DNA of 64,000 bases, taken from NCBI RefSeq assembly GCF_021502725.1, contig NZ_JAKFFS010000003.1:186001-250000 (forward strand), given 5' to 3'. The position numbers and the translations under genes were made by a program. Below the pieces are notes generated by a model that did not search any database, was not told the DNA's origin, and worked only from the letters and a program-made list of their open reading frames with translations. Positions within the stretch are counted from its first letter, which is position 1. The number at the start of each line of letters is the position of its first letter. Source of the stretch: Dyadobacter sp. CY345 (GTDB lineage: Bacteria; Bacteroidota; Bacteroidia; Cytophagales; Spirosomataceae). This document shows positions 17,201 through 25,535 of this stretch, one piece after another.

Positions 17201-19655
17201 GCGCATTTACACCAACATAAGAATCAGGCAGATGAATGCCATAAAAAGTATTTTGTGTGAAAACTTCAAAATGATGAAGACGATTTACGGCCCGGCCATT
17301 TTCATCAAAAACGGTCACATAAATTTTTCCTTCCAAAACCCCTATATCTTTCAGCGCGGTAGTCAACGGGAATCTCTCCGTCGCCTGCCCCTGTTCGTTG
17401 GTTATGCCTTGCCTGAGCTCTTTTTCAAAAGTTGTTTCAGCAGGAATATCGAAAGTAAATTCAGGATAAGCTGGTGCAAAAAATGATTTTCTTTTCAGCT
17501 GCGATTCCATTTCGTAGGTCCGGTTACTGGCTGGCGGACCGAATAAATTCAAAGCCGTAGCAGTCAGTGAGATCGTAGCTCCGGATACATATTCTTTTTC
17601 CGCACCGCTCAGATCGACTTTGATCCGGTCGGGCATAAATTCTTCAATATTTACAGATTGTGAGGCCAATAATACGTCGTTGGCATTATAAACTTCCAGC
17701 ACGTAAGTTCCCGTCAGCGCCGAGGTTTCCATCGCAACTTCTGTTTCAACTGCGCCCTGCTTGTTTGTACTTTTTCGCCACGTTCGATATTCTCTTCCAT
17801 TGGGTGTCACCAACCGTAATTTTAACGGAATTTCCGCCGCAGTATGCCAGTTTTGATTTCGTACTACTGTATTAAAATGGAGTGTCTCGCCGGGCCGGTA
17901 CATATCGCGCTGCCTGTATATAAAGGCCTGTAAACCAGGAGTATTATCCCGAAGCCCTTCCACTTCGAAGCGGGAGGTTTCAACGCGCGTATCTTCTAAA
18001 AGTAAATAATTGAAATCATCTTTATTGCCTGCGGTAAGCATTGCCAGTTTGAATCCGGGCGCTTTTTCACTTAATTTATCGACGTGAGCAACGCCATCTC
18101 CGTCTGTCGTCGCAGTATAGACGGACTGATTATTGCTGCTGATCAATGTAATTTCAAGATTTGAAAGCGGTTCATTGGTTTTGATTGAATTAGCAAAAAC
18201 CCATAACTCATCTTTTCCCTGTTTCGCAATCAGGCCGATATCGGATATAGAAACCAGTTTAGTCGCGCCGAGGTAAGCTTCTTCTTTCGAATTTACTGAA
18301 ACCAGATAGATTCCACGACGGCCATTATCATCCGGTAGCGCAATATTCAGCGCAGAGATTCCTTTCGTTTTTGGTAAATTTTCTGTTTCAACAACCTTAT
18401 TAACAATCACATCGCTGAAATTTACTTCATCGTCGCCGTTGTAGTTGAAAATCCCGGTGGCTTTCCACTCTTCGCCAACATATCCATATTCTTCCCACCG
18501 GTTGGATCGGACATAATTGAGAATGTTATTGGCGTAAAGTTTTGAAATTTTAACCTGTACTTTCGGTACGTTCACAATCTGGACACCCATGTTTTTTGAA
18601 CCTTTCGGTGTCATATAAAGCGCCTTTTTGTTGGCGAAGGATATACCAGCGGGCATTTTTCCAAAGAATAAATCACGCGAAGTTTCCTCTTCCAGACTTT
18701 TACCAAGGACCCCTTTCAGGTTTTTATTGATTAAAAGCGCATACGTATCGGTTTCATTAAAATCTCCTCGCAGAATAAATCCATTCTCGGTTAGCTCACT
18801 TGTAACTGCCGCTGCCGGGTTTATTGAAAAACCATTTTCAATACTTTCTTGGACAATTTCCTGGGTAGTAATAACTCTGACAAAAGCAGCATTATTTTCA
18901 AAACCGGTTTTGATATCTGACACTTCCAGATGAAGCGGGGAAGGCAAACTTGTCGTTCTTTCAAGTACCTCCTTGGTTGTATACGTCGTATTTTGTGCTT
19001 TAAGACCTTTTTCCAGTTGAATAATAAGGGGAACTGAGTTGTTATCGGCGGCTCCGCTATTTGACAAAGCGAGTACTACATTTTTACTTTCAGCCGAGGG
19101 TAAAATTTTATACGAAACAGACTTGTCCTCAATCAACAATTTCAATCGTTCAGCAACCTGCTGGGTATTGACAGAATAATTAAAAATTAATTTCACACGG
19201 GCTTCCTGTCTTCCGGTTTCTTTGGAAAGTGTCCACCAGCTTTCCGTATCAATCAGTTGAAGATAAGGCGTGTGAAAGCTGATCGCTTCGCCAGAAACGT
19301 CATACTTTTTGTCCGTTTTTGATTGTTTTAATAAGGCGTCCGTGAGTTTGGCTTTGTAATCTGTCGCAGAGGCAAAACCTGCGACCGGCGAAAATACCAG
19401 TTCGTTCGGCGCTGACCATTTGAATTTTCCCCGCACAGCAGGTTCAAAACGGATATACTGCGTGGAATCCCAGTCATTAAGCTGATTTTCGGGAACAAGA
19501 TCTTTGTTAAAAGTAAAGACTAAATTTTGCGACTGACCGATCTCTTCATTAAAGTTTGTCCCGGCAAGTCTGACTTCATTAAGGGATGAGCAGCTGTTGA
19601 AAAAATAAGAGAGAACGAGAATAGACGATAGAAAAACAAGCGAGATTTTTCTCAT
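14205..19655 (-). CDS. Bacterial alpha-2-macroglobulin family lipoprotein
   Basis: A giant 1816-residue protein. It has a lipoprotein signal (FFNSCSSL), many MG-type beta domains, an alpha-2-macroglobulin domain (VSFWSGQLMTNGSGEATFDI) and a thioester motif CLEQ with C1346 in YPYGCLEQ, followed by helical TED repeats. Such proteins trap attacking proteases in the periplasm through the thioester. In many bacteria the gene sits beside pbpC (penicillin-binding protein 1C); here the neighbours are ispH upstream and an intergenic repeat downstream, so it stands alone. Length is at the long end for the family. All key residues are intact. Confidence 0.9.
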   Translation of the reverse strand: MRKISLVFLSSILVLSYFFNSCSSLNEVRLAGTNFNEEIGQSQNLVFTFNKDLVPENQLNDWDSTQYIRFEPAVRGKFKWSAPNELVFSPVAGFASATDYKAKLTDALLKQSKTDKKYDVSGEAISFHTPYLQLIDTESWWTLSKETGRQEARVKLIFNYSVNTQQVAERLKLLIEDKSVSYKILPSAESKNVVLALSNSGAADNNSVPLIIQLEKGLKAQNTTYTTKEVLERTTSLPSPLHLEVSDIKTGFENNAAFVRVITTQEIVQESIENGFSINPAAAVTSELTENGFILRGDFNETDTYALLINKNLKGVLGKSLEEETSRDLFFGKMPAGISFANKKALYMTPKGSKNMGVQIVNVPKVQVKISKLYANNILNYVRSNRWEEYGYVGEEWKATGIFNYNGDDEVNFSDVIVNKVVETENLPKTKGISALNIALPDDNGRRGIYLVSVNSKEEAYLGATKLVSISDIGLIAKQGKDELWVFANSIKTNEPLSNLEITLISSNNQSVYTATTDGDGVAHVDKLSEKAPGFKLAMLTAGNKDDFNYLLLEDTRVETSRFEVEGLRDNTPGLQAFIYRQRDMYRPGETLHFNTVVRNQNWHTAAEIPLKLRLVTPNGREYRTWRKSTNKQGAVETEVAMETSALTGTYVLEVYNANDVLLASQSVNIEEFMPDRIKVDLSGAEKEYVSGATISLTATALNLFGPPASNRTYEMESQLKRKSFFAPAYPEFTFDIPAETTFEKELRQGITNEQGQATERFPLTTALKDIGVLEGKIYVTVFDENGRAVNRLHHFEVFTQNTFYGIHLPDSYVGVNAPIPIEVVGVNSKGTLQNGSKAKVEVVRLEYQTVVEKKNEQLTYTSRKSEKIVYSNLLNLANGRNTFRYVPTVSGEYEVRIRRPDAAHYSVANFYAYGSGFTQYSSFEVSNEGRVLMETDKPKYKIGETAKVLFKTPFDGRLLVTVERNHVLEHHVLTTEKKAAELKLGLKEEHLPNVFVTATLIRPLDNSDLPLTVANGFIPVLVEDAKRNLAVSITSVDKSRSKIKQQIRVKTQPNTQVTIAVVDEGILQIKNFKTPDIHGYFYQKRALEVSSHNLYALLFPELNISGTSSFGGDGYDLEKRINPLSNGRTELVSFWSGQLMTNGSGEATFDINIPQFSGDLRIMAVAYKDNAFGSATKNMKVADPVVISAGLPRFLSPGDELVLPVNISNTEQKSTNATVTLQVSGPLNTGIAPIVQKIVIPAGKESRAVFSLKAAQAIGIGKVTVKVNAFGETFTQQTDISVRPASPLLKTSSSGLIAGGQQGIINLANNFIPATSSSQVILSRSPLVAGGGKALSTLLGYPYGCLEQTISKAFPQLYFADLTKAMATPVYLVKTGESDFNPVTNVQQALRKIESQQLFNGGAVMWPGSLTDDWWTTAYAVHFMEEARRAGFEINPKTLSKSIDYLTSKTGTTATREIAIVSTNNSLPKESVTQVRKTVARREAIYSLYVLSLAGSPNRAAMNYYKQNLQLLTLDARYLLAGAFQLIGDTRSFGAILPKNYAYQNGSIVSDDSYSSPLRNLGLVLNTLLETDGDNLQITSLGRQLSTAIKSTPYINTQEASFAVLALGKIAKKTSASTVTGAVSVNGKKIAGFDGKELKLAKGINNQKLTVSTQGKGDLYWFAQSEGMSPTGAFTQEDLGMSIRRQYLTRDGKPVTTLHQNDLVVVKLSLLSTNGLPIENVVITDLLPAGFEIENPRLTDPRDMPWIKNAAVPTYFDIRDDRIHFFTTAEKREKSFYYQVRVVSKGTFTAGPAAADAMYQGEFRSYSGGGKVKVE

Positions 19656-19735
19656 GAGGATGATAACGAATTTTCAGACTAACAGGATTTGCTACCGGCA
19701 ATAACGTTTTTTTATCCCAAATCAGGATATAAAAA

Positions 19736-19768
19736 ACGGATGATTTTTTATAACAAAAAACCATCCGT
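19736..19768 (-). terminator. Terminator after ispH
   Basis: Stem ACGGATG/CATCCGT extended by an inner A/T-rich pairing, with a T-run on the minus strand after the stem. It lies between ispH and the macroglobulin gene, so these are separate transcripts. Confidence 0.65.
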
Positions 19769-19849
19769 CTAATTTAATTGTATTGGTAGGGAATATGCTT
19801 CTGATCCGTTCAACAATGAATAAACGGCAGATTGAATTTTTGAAAATTT

Positions 19850-21073
19850 TCAGAAAGCCTGCATCACTTCTTCGATTGGTTTTGCACCATCAAAATAAGA
19901 TAAGAGACGCATCAAAATACCTTCAACCACTGCGTCAGGACAGGAAGCGCCGCAGGTTAGCATAATTTTCACAGGAGATTTTGCAGGAAGATAATTTTCA
20001 GAAACCACTTCCTCTTTGGTATGCAGGTTAAAATGTCTGATCAGTTGTTTATTCAGAATTTTGTTAACTGATTCAATAAAATAAGTTGGAAGTTTCGCTT
20101 CACAAAGTTCTACCAGGTGGGAGGTATTTGAACTGTTGTAACCGCCAGCAACAATCACAAGATCCGCCGGATGTGTCAGCAAAGCATAGGTTGCATCCTG
20201 ATTATCATTAGTCGCATAACAAAGCGTGTCCCGCGTATTAGCAAAACGCGTTTCCACTTCTTCCGGCCGAAGGTTGTAATGTTTCGTCATTACAACCTTT
20301 AAATAATCTGCAATGCCTTGTGTATCAGATGCCAGCATCGTCGTTTGGTTCACAACACCAATGCGTTGCAAATCTTTTTCAGGGTTAAATCCTTCTGAAA
20401 ACTGACCTTTAAAATCTTCAAAAAATTGCTGTGTTGGTAATTCGCCGGTAATGTAGGACGCCAGGCGAATGGTTTGCGCCATATCTTCAACCACAATCGT
20501 CGGCGCATTTTCTTTGCTATGCGAGAAAGTTGCGCGCGTTTCTTCGTGAAATGGTTTTCCATGAACAACGATCGAATAATCTTTTTCACCAATCTGCGCA
20601 GCGCGATTCCAAACTTTTTCAACGAACGGACAAGTCGTATCGTAGATATATGAATTGATTCCAAGCTCATTCAGCTTTTGCTGGTTTTCGACCGTTGTAC
20701 CAAACGCCGGAACGATCACAATATCAGCCGGCGTAAGTTCTTCCCAGGGAATGAGTTGTTTTCCTTTTGTATCCATGATGAATTTGACACCACGATCTGT
20801 CAGGTCGCGGTTCACATCCGGATTATGGATCATCTCGCTTAACAGGAAAATTCTCTTGTCAGGATTTTCTGAAATGGCTTTATAAGCGATATCAATGGCG
20901 TTTTCTACACCATAACAAAACCCAAAATGGCGTGCGATGAGAAACTGTACCGGCCCGAAATCGAGCACAGTTGGCGTGAAATCACGTTTCAGTTTATCGT
21001 TTTTACGACGGAATTCCTTGATCGGTGTGATGATTTGGCTCCGGTAAAAATCGGGTATATTAAACGTCTTCAT
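19850..21073 (-). CDS. ispH: 4-hydroxy-3-methylbut-2-enyl diphosphate reductase
   Basis: A 407-residue IspH, the last enzyme of the MEP isoprenoid pathway, making IPP and DMAPP with a [4Fe-4S] cluster. The three cluster cysteines are in HFGFCYGVENAI, DTTCPFVEKVW and TCGASCPDAVVEG. The protein is of the long form (about 400 residues) with an N-terminal extension of about 35 residues and an insertion relative to the E. coli enzyme, as seen in some Bacteroidota and cyanobacteria. It is a single gene with its own terminator. Confidence 0.93.
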   Translation of the reverse strand: MKTFNIPDFYRSQIITPIKEFRRKNDKLKRDFTPTVLDFGPVQFLIARHFGFCYGVENAIDIAYKAISENPDKRIFLLSEMIHNPDVNRDLTDRGVKFIMDTKGKQLIPWEELTPADIVIVPAFGTTVENQQKLNELGINSYIYDTTCPFVEKVWNRAAQIGEKDYSIVVHGKPFHEETRATFSHSKENAPTIVVEDMAQTIRLASYITGELPTQQFFEDFKGQFSEGFNPEKDLQRIGVVNQTTMLASDTQGIADYLKVVMTKHYNLRPEEVETRFANTRDTLCYATNDNQDATYALLTHPADLVIVAGGYNSSNTSHLVELCEAKLPTYFIESVNKILNKQLIRHFNLHTKEEVVSENYLPAKSPVKIMLTCGASCPDAVVEGILMRLLSYFDGAKPIEEVMQAF

Positions 21074-21357
21074 TTACAGTTTCAGTAGATTACAATGAAC
21101 AAAATAGACCATTTTTAAGCAATAGTCAAAACCGGACGTTTTCTTTTTAGTAACAAATGTGAAATTGGCTTTGTTCAAAAGGCTGTCGTCTTTCGGCAGA
21201 AAGCTTCCTAAATGTTGCTAAAAACAGAATTTTAATGGTTGTAAGCCGATTGCAGACAGCCGATCGCCGACGGCCGCCAAAATATTTTGTACCTTGATGC
21301 AACATCTGTATTCTTTTTTGCCTCTTTGATTTAGACGTTCAAATCTAAACCTTCTGC

Positions 21358-21924
21358 TTGAAAACGAAATTGTACACCGACCAGCATGTCGAACTGGTAG
21401 AGCGTTGTAAACTCGGAGAGCGCAAAGCGCAGTATGAGTTATACAAATGTTACTCTAAGGCTATGTTCAACATATGCATGCGGATCATAAATCATATGGG
21501 AGAAGCGGAGGATGTCTTGCAGGAGGCTTTTGTGGACGCTTTTACCAACCTTCACCAATTTCGGCAGCAATCCACTTTTGGTGCATGGTTTAAACAAATC
21601 GTCGTCAACAAATCCATCAATCACCTGAGAAGCAGAAAGGTTAAATGGGTTGAAATGGATGAATTTAATGAAACGTTTGAGGAAAGTGAAGATATTGAAA
21701 AGAGTTTCGGCTGGTATGAAAATGATACAACGTTAGAAGTGGAGCGAATCCGGAATGCAGTGCTGAGATTGCCGGATGGATATCGGGTTGTCGTAAGTCT
21801 TTATTTATTCGAAGGTTATGATCATGAGGAAATCGGTGAGGTTTTAGGAATCAGTGAAACGACGTCTAGGACGCAATACATGCGCGGAAAACGTAAACTG
21901 ACAGAGTTGCTTGGAAATGTTTAA
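21358..21924 (+). CDS. ECF sigma-70 family RNA polymerase sigma factor
   Basis: A 188-residue sigma factor. Region 2 spans about residues 10-80 (LGERKAQYELYKCYSKAMFN, EAEDVLQEAFVDAFTNLHQF, FGAWFKQIVVNKSINHLR) and region 4 about 125-180 (RLPDGYRVVVSLYLFEGYDH, EEIGEVLGISETTSRTQYMR). No in-frame ATG precedes region 2, so the TTG at 21358 is the likely start, although no clear ribosome site is seen. It heads a three-gene operon with a membrane protein and a DUF4097-like protein. Confidence 0.88.
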   Translation: MKTKLYTDQHVELVERCKLGERKAQYELYKCYSKAMFNICMRIINHMGEAEDVLQEAFVDAFTNLHQFRQQSTFGAWFKQIVVNKSINHLRSRKVKWVEMDEFNETFEESEDIEKSFGWYENDTTLEVERIRNAVLRLPDGYRVVVSLYLFEGYDHEEIGEVLGISETTSRTQYMRGKRKLTELLGNV

Positions 21925-22033
21925 TATAAAGTCGCGCAACGCTGGCTATAAAAGAGGAGTAAACAGAGACAGTATCAAACTAAAAAATAGTATCATTTGA
22001 ATCAAAACTTTACACTTTATATGTTAATGATCA

Positions 22034-22624
22034 ATGAAAAAGTCTTCTGATAAAAAAGATCGTCTAGAGAGGTTTGTGCGGGATAATAGGGATGGATTTG
22101 ACGCTTTCTTACCTCAGGATTCTTTGTGGGACCGCATCGAAAGCAGTATTCCCCAGGCGCCCGCAGAACCGCAGCAAAAAGTAAAGCGTTTAAACAATCC
22201 TTATTTCGATTGGCGGGTCGCAGCTGGTGTCTTGCTTGCTTTGGGAGTTGGTTATCTCTTCTACCTCAATAATGAATATGGTGTTACCCGAGATCCTGGA
22301 GTAGCGCTGAAAGTGCCTGCTTATGCCCGTGAGTTTAATCAGTATAACACGTTGATTGACGAAAAACGGAGCGAGATTCTGAAACTTGCCAGTAATAATC
22401 CGGAACTCTACAAGGATTTTTCTGCTGATCTCGAAAGTTTGGAAGTGAGTTATCAAAATCTTAAATCAGATTTGGGCAATGCTCCTAACCAGGAGGCATT
22501 GATTCGTGCGATGATTGAAAATCTTCAGTATCAGGTAGATTTGCTCAATCGACAGTTAAGTATTTTACAACGTATCAATAAGGCAACCCAAAGCCATGAA
22601 AAAGATAATTCACCTACTGTTTAG
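22034..22624 (+). CDS. Single-TM protein, probable sigma regulator
   Basis: A 196-residue protein with a short basic cytoplasmic part (residues 1-58, including FLPQDSLWDRIESSIPQ), one membrane helix at about 59-77 (WRVAAGVLLALGVGYLFYL) and a helical, coiled-coil-like periplasmic part (residues 100-190). Position after a sigma factor and this topology suggest an anti-sigma-like role. The Bacteroidota SLWDRIE-type motif before the helix is common in such partners. No named domain recognised. It overlaps the next gene by 29 nt. Confidence 0.65.
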   Translation: MKKSSDKKDRLERFVRDNRDGFDAFLPQDSLWDRIESSIPQAPAEPQQKVKRLNNPYFDWRVAAGVLLALGVGYLFYLNNEYGVTRDPGVALKVPAYAREFNQYNTLIDEKRSEILKLASNNPELYKDFSADLESLEVSYQNLKSDLGNAPNQEALIRAMIENLQYQVDLLNRQLSILQRINKATQSHEKDNSPTV

Positions 22625-23645
22625 TATCACATTATTAGGGCCAACACTCGGATTCTCTGCCGATTCTGATCCCTTTATGCTCATCGAAAAACGAAGGCAT
22701 ATTGTAAAAGTTTACGAAGTCACTGAACGAGATCAGCTGATGGTGGATAATCAGTACGGAGAGGTTAAGATTAATTTGTGGGGTAAAAACGAAATAAAAG
22801 TTGAAGTGATTATCACAGCGACTGCGCCCAGCGAATCTCAGGTTTCTGAATATTTGAGCTCAATTCGGATTGGTGAAAGCAGGTTGAAAAATCTGATCAG
22901 TCTTCGGACAACGATCGACAAAAATAGTTTTGCGAGAACGGGTTGGAGCAATATGAAGTGGAAAGCCGGCGAGAAGAATTTTATTCAGATCGACTATACG
23001 ATCTTTATGCCGAAGGAAAATGAGCTCGTTGTTAAAAATCAGTTTGGTAATACCAATATTCCATCTTTCGAAGCACCGCTGACAATTGATTCAAGGCATG
23101 GAAATTTTAATGCGAATGTTCTGGGTAATGCGCAAAATGTTATCAACTCACAGTTTGGGCAGGTTACAATTGGTAAAATGGAAGGCGGAAATCTGGTATT
23201 TGAAAATTCAGATTTGAAAGTAGATAAGGTTAGAACGCTAACGCTGAACATTAAAAGCGGAGAACTTTCAATTGGTGACGTCGACGATCTGACGACGAAT
23301 ATCAACTATTCAAAAGCAATAATCGGGAAATTGCGTGGCAGTGGAAAAATCAGACTGAATTATTCCAATAATTTCAGAATGGAGGAGCTTCCTTCGTCGG
23401 AGGAAAACCTGAATATACATGCGGAGTTTTCATCGGTAACACTCCCGGCTGAATCTAATAGCTTTAATGTGACGGTAACCAATGGAGATTTCAGCTTTCC
23501 AACCAATGTAAACTTTTCCAAACAGCCGGCGAGTGAAAGTAAATCGTCAAGCCATTCCAAGCAATATCAAGGCAAAATTGGCTCGGGATCTGGTGCGAAA
23601 ATTACTGTTTTCTCCAATTTTGGAGACGTGAAATTGAAAAACTAG
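22596..23645 (+). CDS. DUF4097-like secreted beta-repeat protein
   Basis: A 349-residue protein with a signal peptide ending near LGFSAD. The mature part is beta-rich, with repeated short strands such as VDNQYGEVKINLWGKNEIKV, VKNQFGNTNIPSF and VINSQFGQVTIGKMEGG, the pattern of DUF4097 (putative auto-transporter adhesin head-like) beta-helical proteins. A serine-rich stretch precedes the C-terminus. It overlaps the upstream gene by 29 nt and is probably made with the sigma/anti-sigma pair as an envelope stress protein. Exact role unknown. Confidence 0.7.
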   Translation: MKKIIHLLFSITLLGPTLGFSADSDPFMLIEKRRHIVKVYEVTERDQLMVDNQYGEVKINLWGKNEIKVEVIITATAPSESQVSEYLSSIRIGESRLKNLISLRTTIDKNSFARTGWSNMKWKAGEKNFIQIDYTIFMPKENELVVKNQFGNTNIPSFEAPLTIDSRHGNFNANVLGNAQNVINSQFGQVTIGKMEGGNLVFENSDLKVDKVRTLTLNIKSGELSIGDVDDLTTNINYSKAIIGKLRGSGKIRLNYSNNFRMEELPSSEENLNIHAEFSSVTLPAESNSFNVTVTNGDFSFPTNVNFSKQPASESKSSSHSKQYQGKIGSGSGAKITVFSNFGDVKLKN

Positions 23646-23653
23646 ACGGCTTG

Positions 23654-25213
23654 TTATTTGCGCTGCTCCTCAACGAGAACATTGTAACGGAAATCCAGCG
23701 GATCGAATGCGGTCATCAGTTTGGAAATAAAAGTCGGGTCGTTCAGGTAAAAATTCAGGAAATTGTCATAACGTTCCTGGGAAGATTTGCCTGGAAATAA
23801 TTTGTATTTTAACGCAAGAAGCTGGTCAATTTCACTTTCGTGATTTCTTTCTTCTGCTTTTCTCAAACGCTTTTCAAGATTTTCAAAAGAATGGCGTATC
23901 CGGGTTTCTTCTGCTTTTACAGCGCCTTCCATTGATTTATCGATTGCCATTGCCTTGTCGAGAATTGTTTCGAAAAGAGCATAAAACGATTCCTTCTCTT
24001 CGTTCAAATCAAGGACATTTGTTGAATGGGTCTCGACAAATTTCTTACGCAACGATACCTCATCAAGAAATAAATCTTCATAACGCACTTTCAGCTTATT
24101 GACGCGCAGCCGTTGCTGATCTGTGATATACATAGCAAAATTCCGGGGAATCAGCATCGGAAAAGTGACGTTGTAATGATCAAAAATACCTTTCAGCTGC
24201 ATCCAATACGGCACTTCTGATGGTCCGCCGATATACGCAAGATTTGGTAAAATAATTTCTTCATACAAGGGACGCAGAACAACATTCGGACTGAATTGTT
24301 CAGGATGTTCTTCGGCGAGCGTAAGAATTTCGTCCTCAGTAAATATCAGGTCTGTATTGACTACCTGGAAAAGATTATCTTCCTTAATAATGCGTTCCCG
24401 CAAGTTATCAATCAGATAGAATAAATTGATTTCCCGGGCGTGAAGTGGCGTATGATAACCCAGCGATGAAAGTTTTGCAGTAGTTTCATTAACAATTTCC
24501 GCAGATTTGGAAGTTGTGAGTTCTTCTTTGATAACAGGAAGAAAATGGCTTTTAAGGTCGGCGTTGTCAGCATCTATACAAATCAACCCTTCCCGTCCGA
24601 ACAGTTCGTGCATATAACATCGAACAGCGTCAGCTAATGTTTCATTTTCAAGATATGCTTTTGCAAACAATAACGGTTTGTCGGGCAGCATTTTCAAGAT
24701 GCTGTGTAATTCTTTGGGATCGAGTCTTCCTACGGCTCCGCTGTGCTCGCCTTCCCACTTGTGTGTTTTTCCAAAAAGATTAAATGATGCAATTTCTGCA
24801 AAATCATGATCTTCGGATGCCATCCAGTAAACAGGTATAAAATTATATTCGGGATACGTTTCCTTTAATTTCCTCGCAAGCTTTATGATCGTTACAATTT
24901 TATAAATAACGTAAAGCGGCCCTGTAAAAATATTGAGCTGATGTCCTGTCGTAACCGTGAAAGTTTTCTCGTCAAGTAGCGTAGAGAAATCCGGCATATA
25001 AGGCTGTCCCTCATATTGTTCTTCTAAAACTTTGACCAAAGTCTGCCGTTTTTCATGACTGAAATTCGCCCGCTGGCTGATTATTTCCTTTGCATTTTCG
25101 ACCGTCGGAAATGTTCCATAAAACGCTTTAAGTGAAGGTTTTTGGTCAAGATAATCGAGAAGTAATGTAGGGAACTGACCCGTAGTACGTAAATCAACGG
25201 AATGAACTGTCAT
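23654..25213 (-). CDS. bshC: Bacillithiol biosynthesis cysteine-adding enzyme
   Basis: About 519 residues from the ATG at 25213 (MTVHSVDLRTTGQFP); an upstream ATG at 25249 is in frame but less like the family start. BshC joins cysteine to glucosaminyl-malate to make bacillithiol, a low-molecular-weight thiol. Core motifs: VTTGHQLNIFTGPLYVIYK, PVYWMASEDHDFAE, and a long C-terminal coiled coil (EETRIRHSFENLEKRLRKAE). bshA and bshB are not in the window. Bacillithiol in Bacteroidota is known from gene content. Confidence 0.9.
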   Translation of the reverse strand: MTVHSVDLRTTGQFPTLLLDYLDQKPSLKAFYGTFPTVENAKEIISQRANFSHEKRQTLVKVLEEQYEGQPYMPDFSTLLDEKTFTVTTGHQLNIFTGPLYVIYKIVTIIKLARKLKETYPEYNFIPVYWMASEDHDFAEIASFNLFGKTHKWEGEHSGAVGRLDPKELHSILKMLPDKPLLFAKAYLENETLADAVRCYMHELFGREGLICIDADNADLKSHFLPVIKEELTTSKSAEIVNETTAKLSSLGYHTPLHAREINLFYLIDNLRERIIKEDNLFQVVNTDLIFTEDEILTLAEEHPEQFSPNVVLRPLYEEIILPNLAYIGGPSEVPYWMQLKGIFDHYNVTFPMLIPRNFAMYITDQQRLRVNKLKVRYEDLFLDEVSLRKKFVETHSTNVLDLNEEKESFYALFETILDKAMAIDKSMEGAVKAEETRIRHSFENLEKRLRKAEERNHESEIDQLLALKYKLFPGKSSQERYDNFLNFYLNDPTFISKLMTAFDPLDFRYNVLVEEQRK

Positions 25214-25390
25214 GAAAGGTGGTTTTTCAGTCTCAATTAAAGAATGCAAAGGATTCAGTGTTTAGGGTAACATGCATTATCAAAATAAACCCTGCATGGG
25301 GACTGAAAGTTCATGAAAAAAATTGAGTTAAACTACTTCCTTAACACTTGTTATGCAACCGGGATAGGTACGACCCAGAAATTCAAACAA

Positions 25391-25421
25391 AAAGGCCGGA
25401 ACTGAAACAGTACCGGCCTTT
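25391..25421 (-). terminator. Terminator after the acyl-CoA dehydrogenase gene
   Basis: Stem AAAGGCCGG (25391-25399) with CCGGCCTTT (25413-25421) and a minus-strand T-run. The rest of 25214-25535 (322 bp) holds no gene; another short palindrome, TCAGAC-TGTTC-GTCTGA, lies at 25450-25466. Confidence 0.7.
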
Positions 25422-25535
25422 CAAATTATTTGATTTGGTTTTTAGTTGTTCAGACTGTTCGTCTGACGTGTTCAAAATAAGTCATTAGCTAGGTTAGTAA
25501 AATTCATTGTAATAAGGGCAACAGATTATTATGTC

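Noticed and set aside
21240-21290. GC-rich string near CCGATCGCCGACGGCCGCC as another copy of the hairpin family
   Set aside because: It lacks the long matching arms of the 14 kb and 40 kb hairpins; only short partial palindromes are present.
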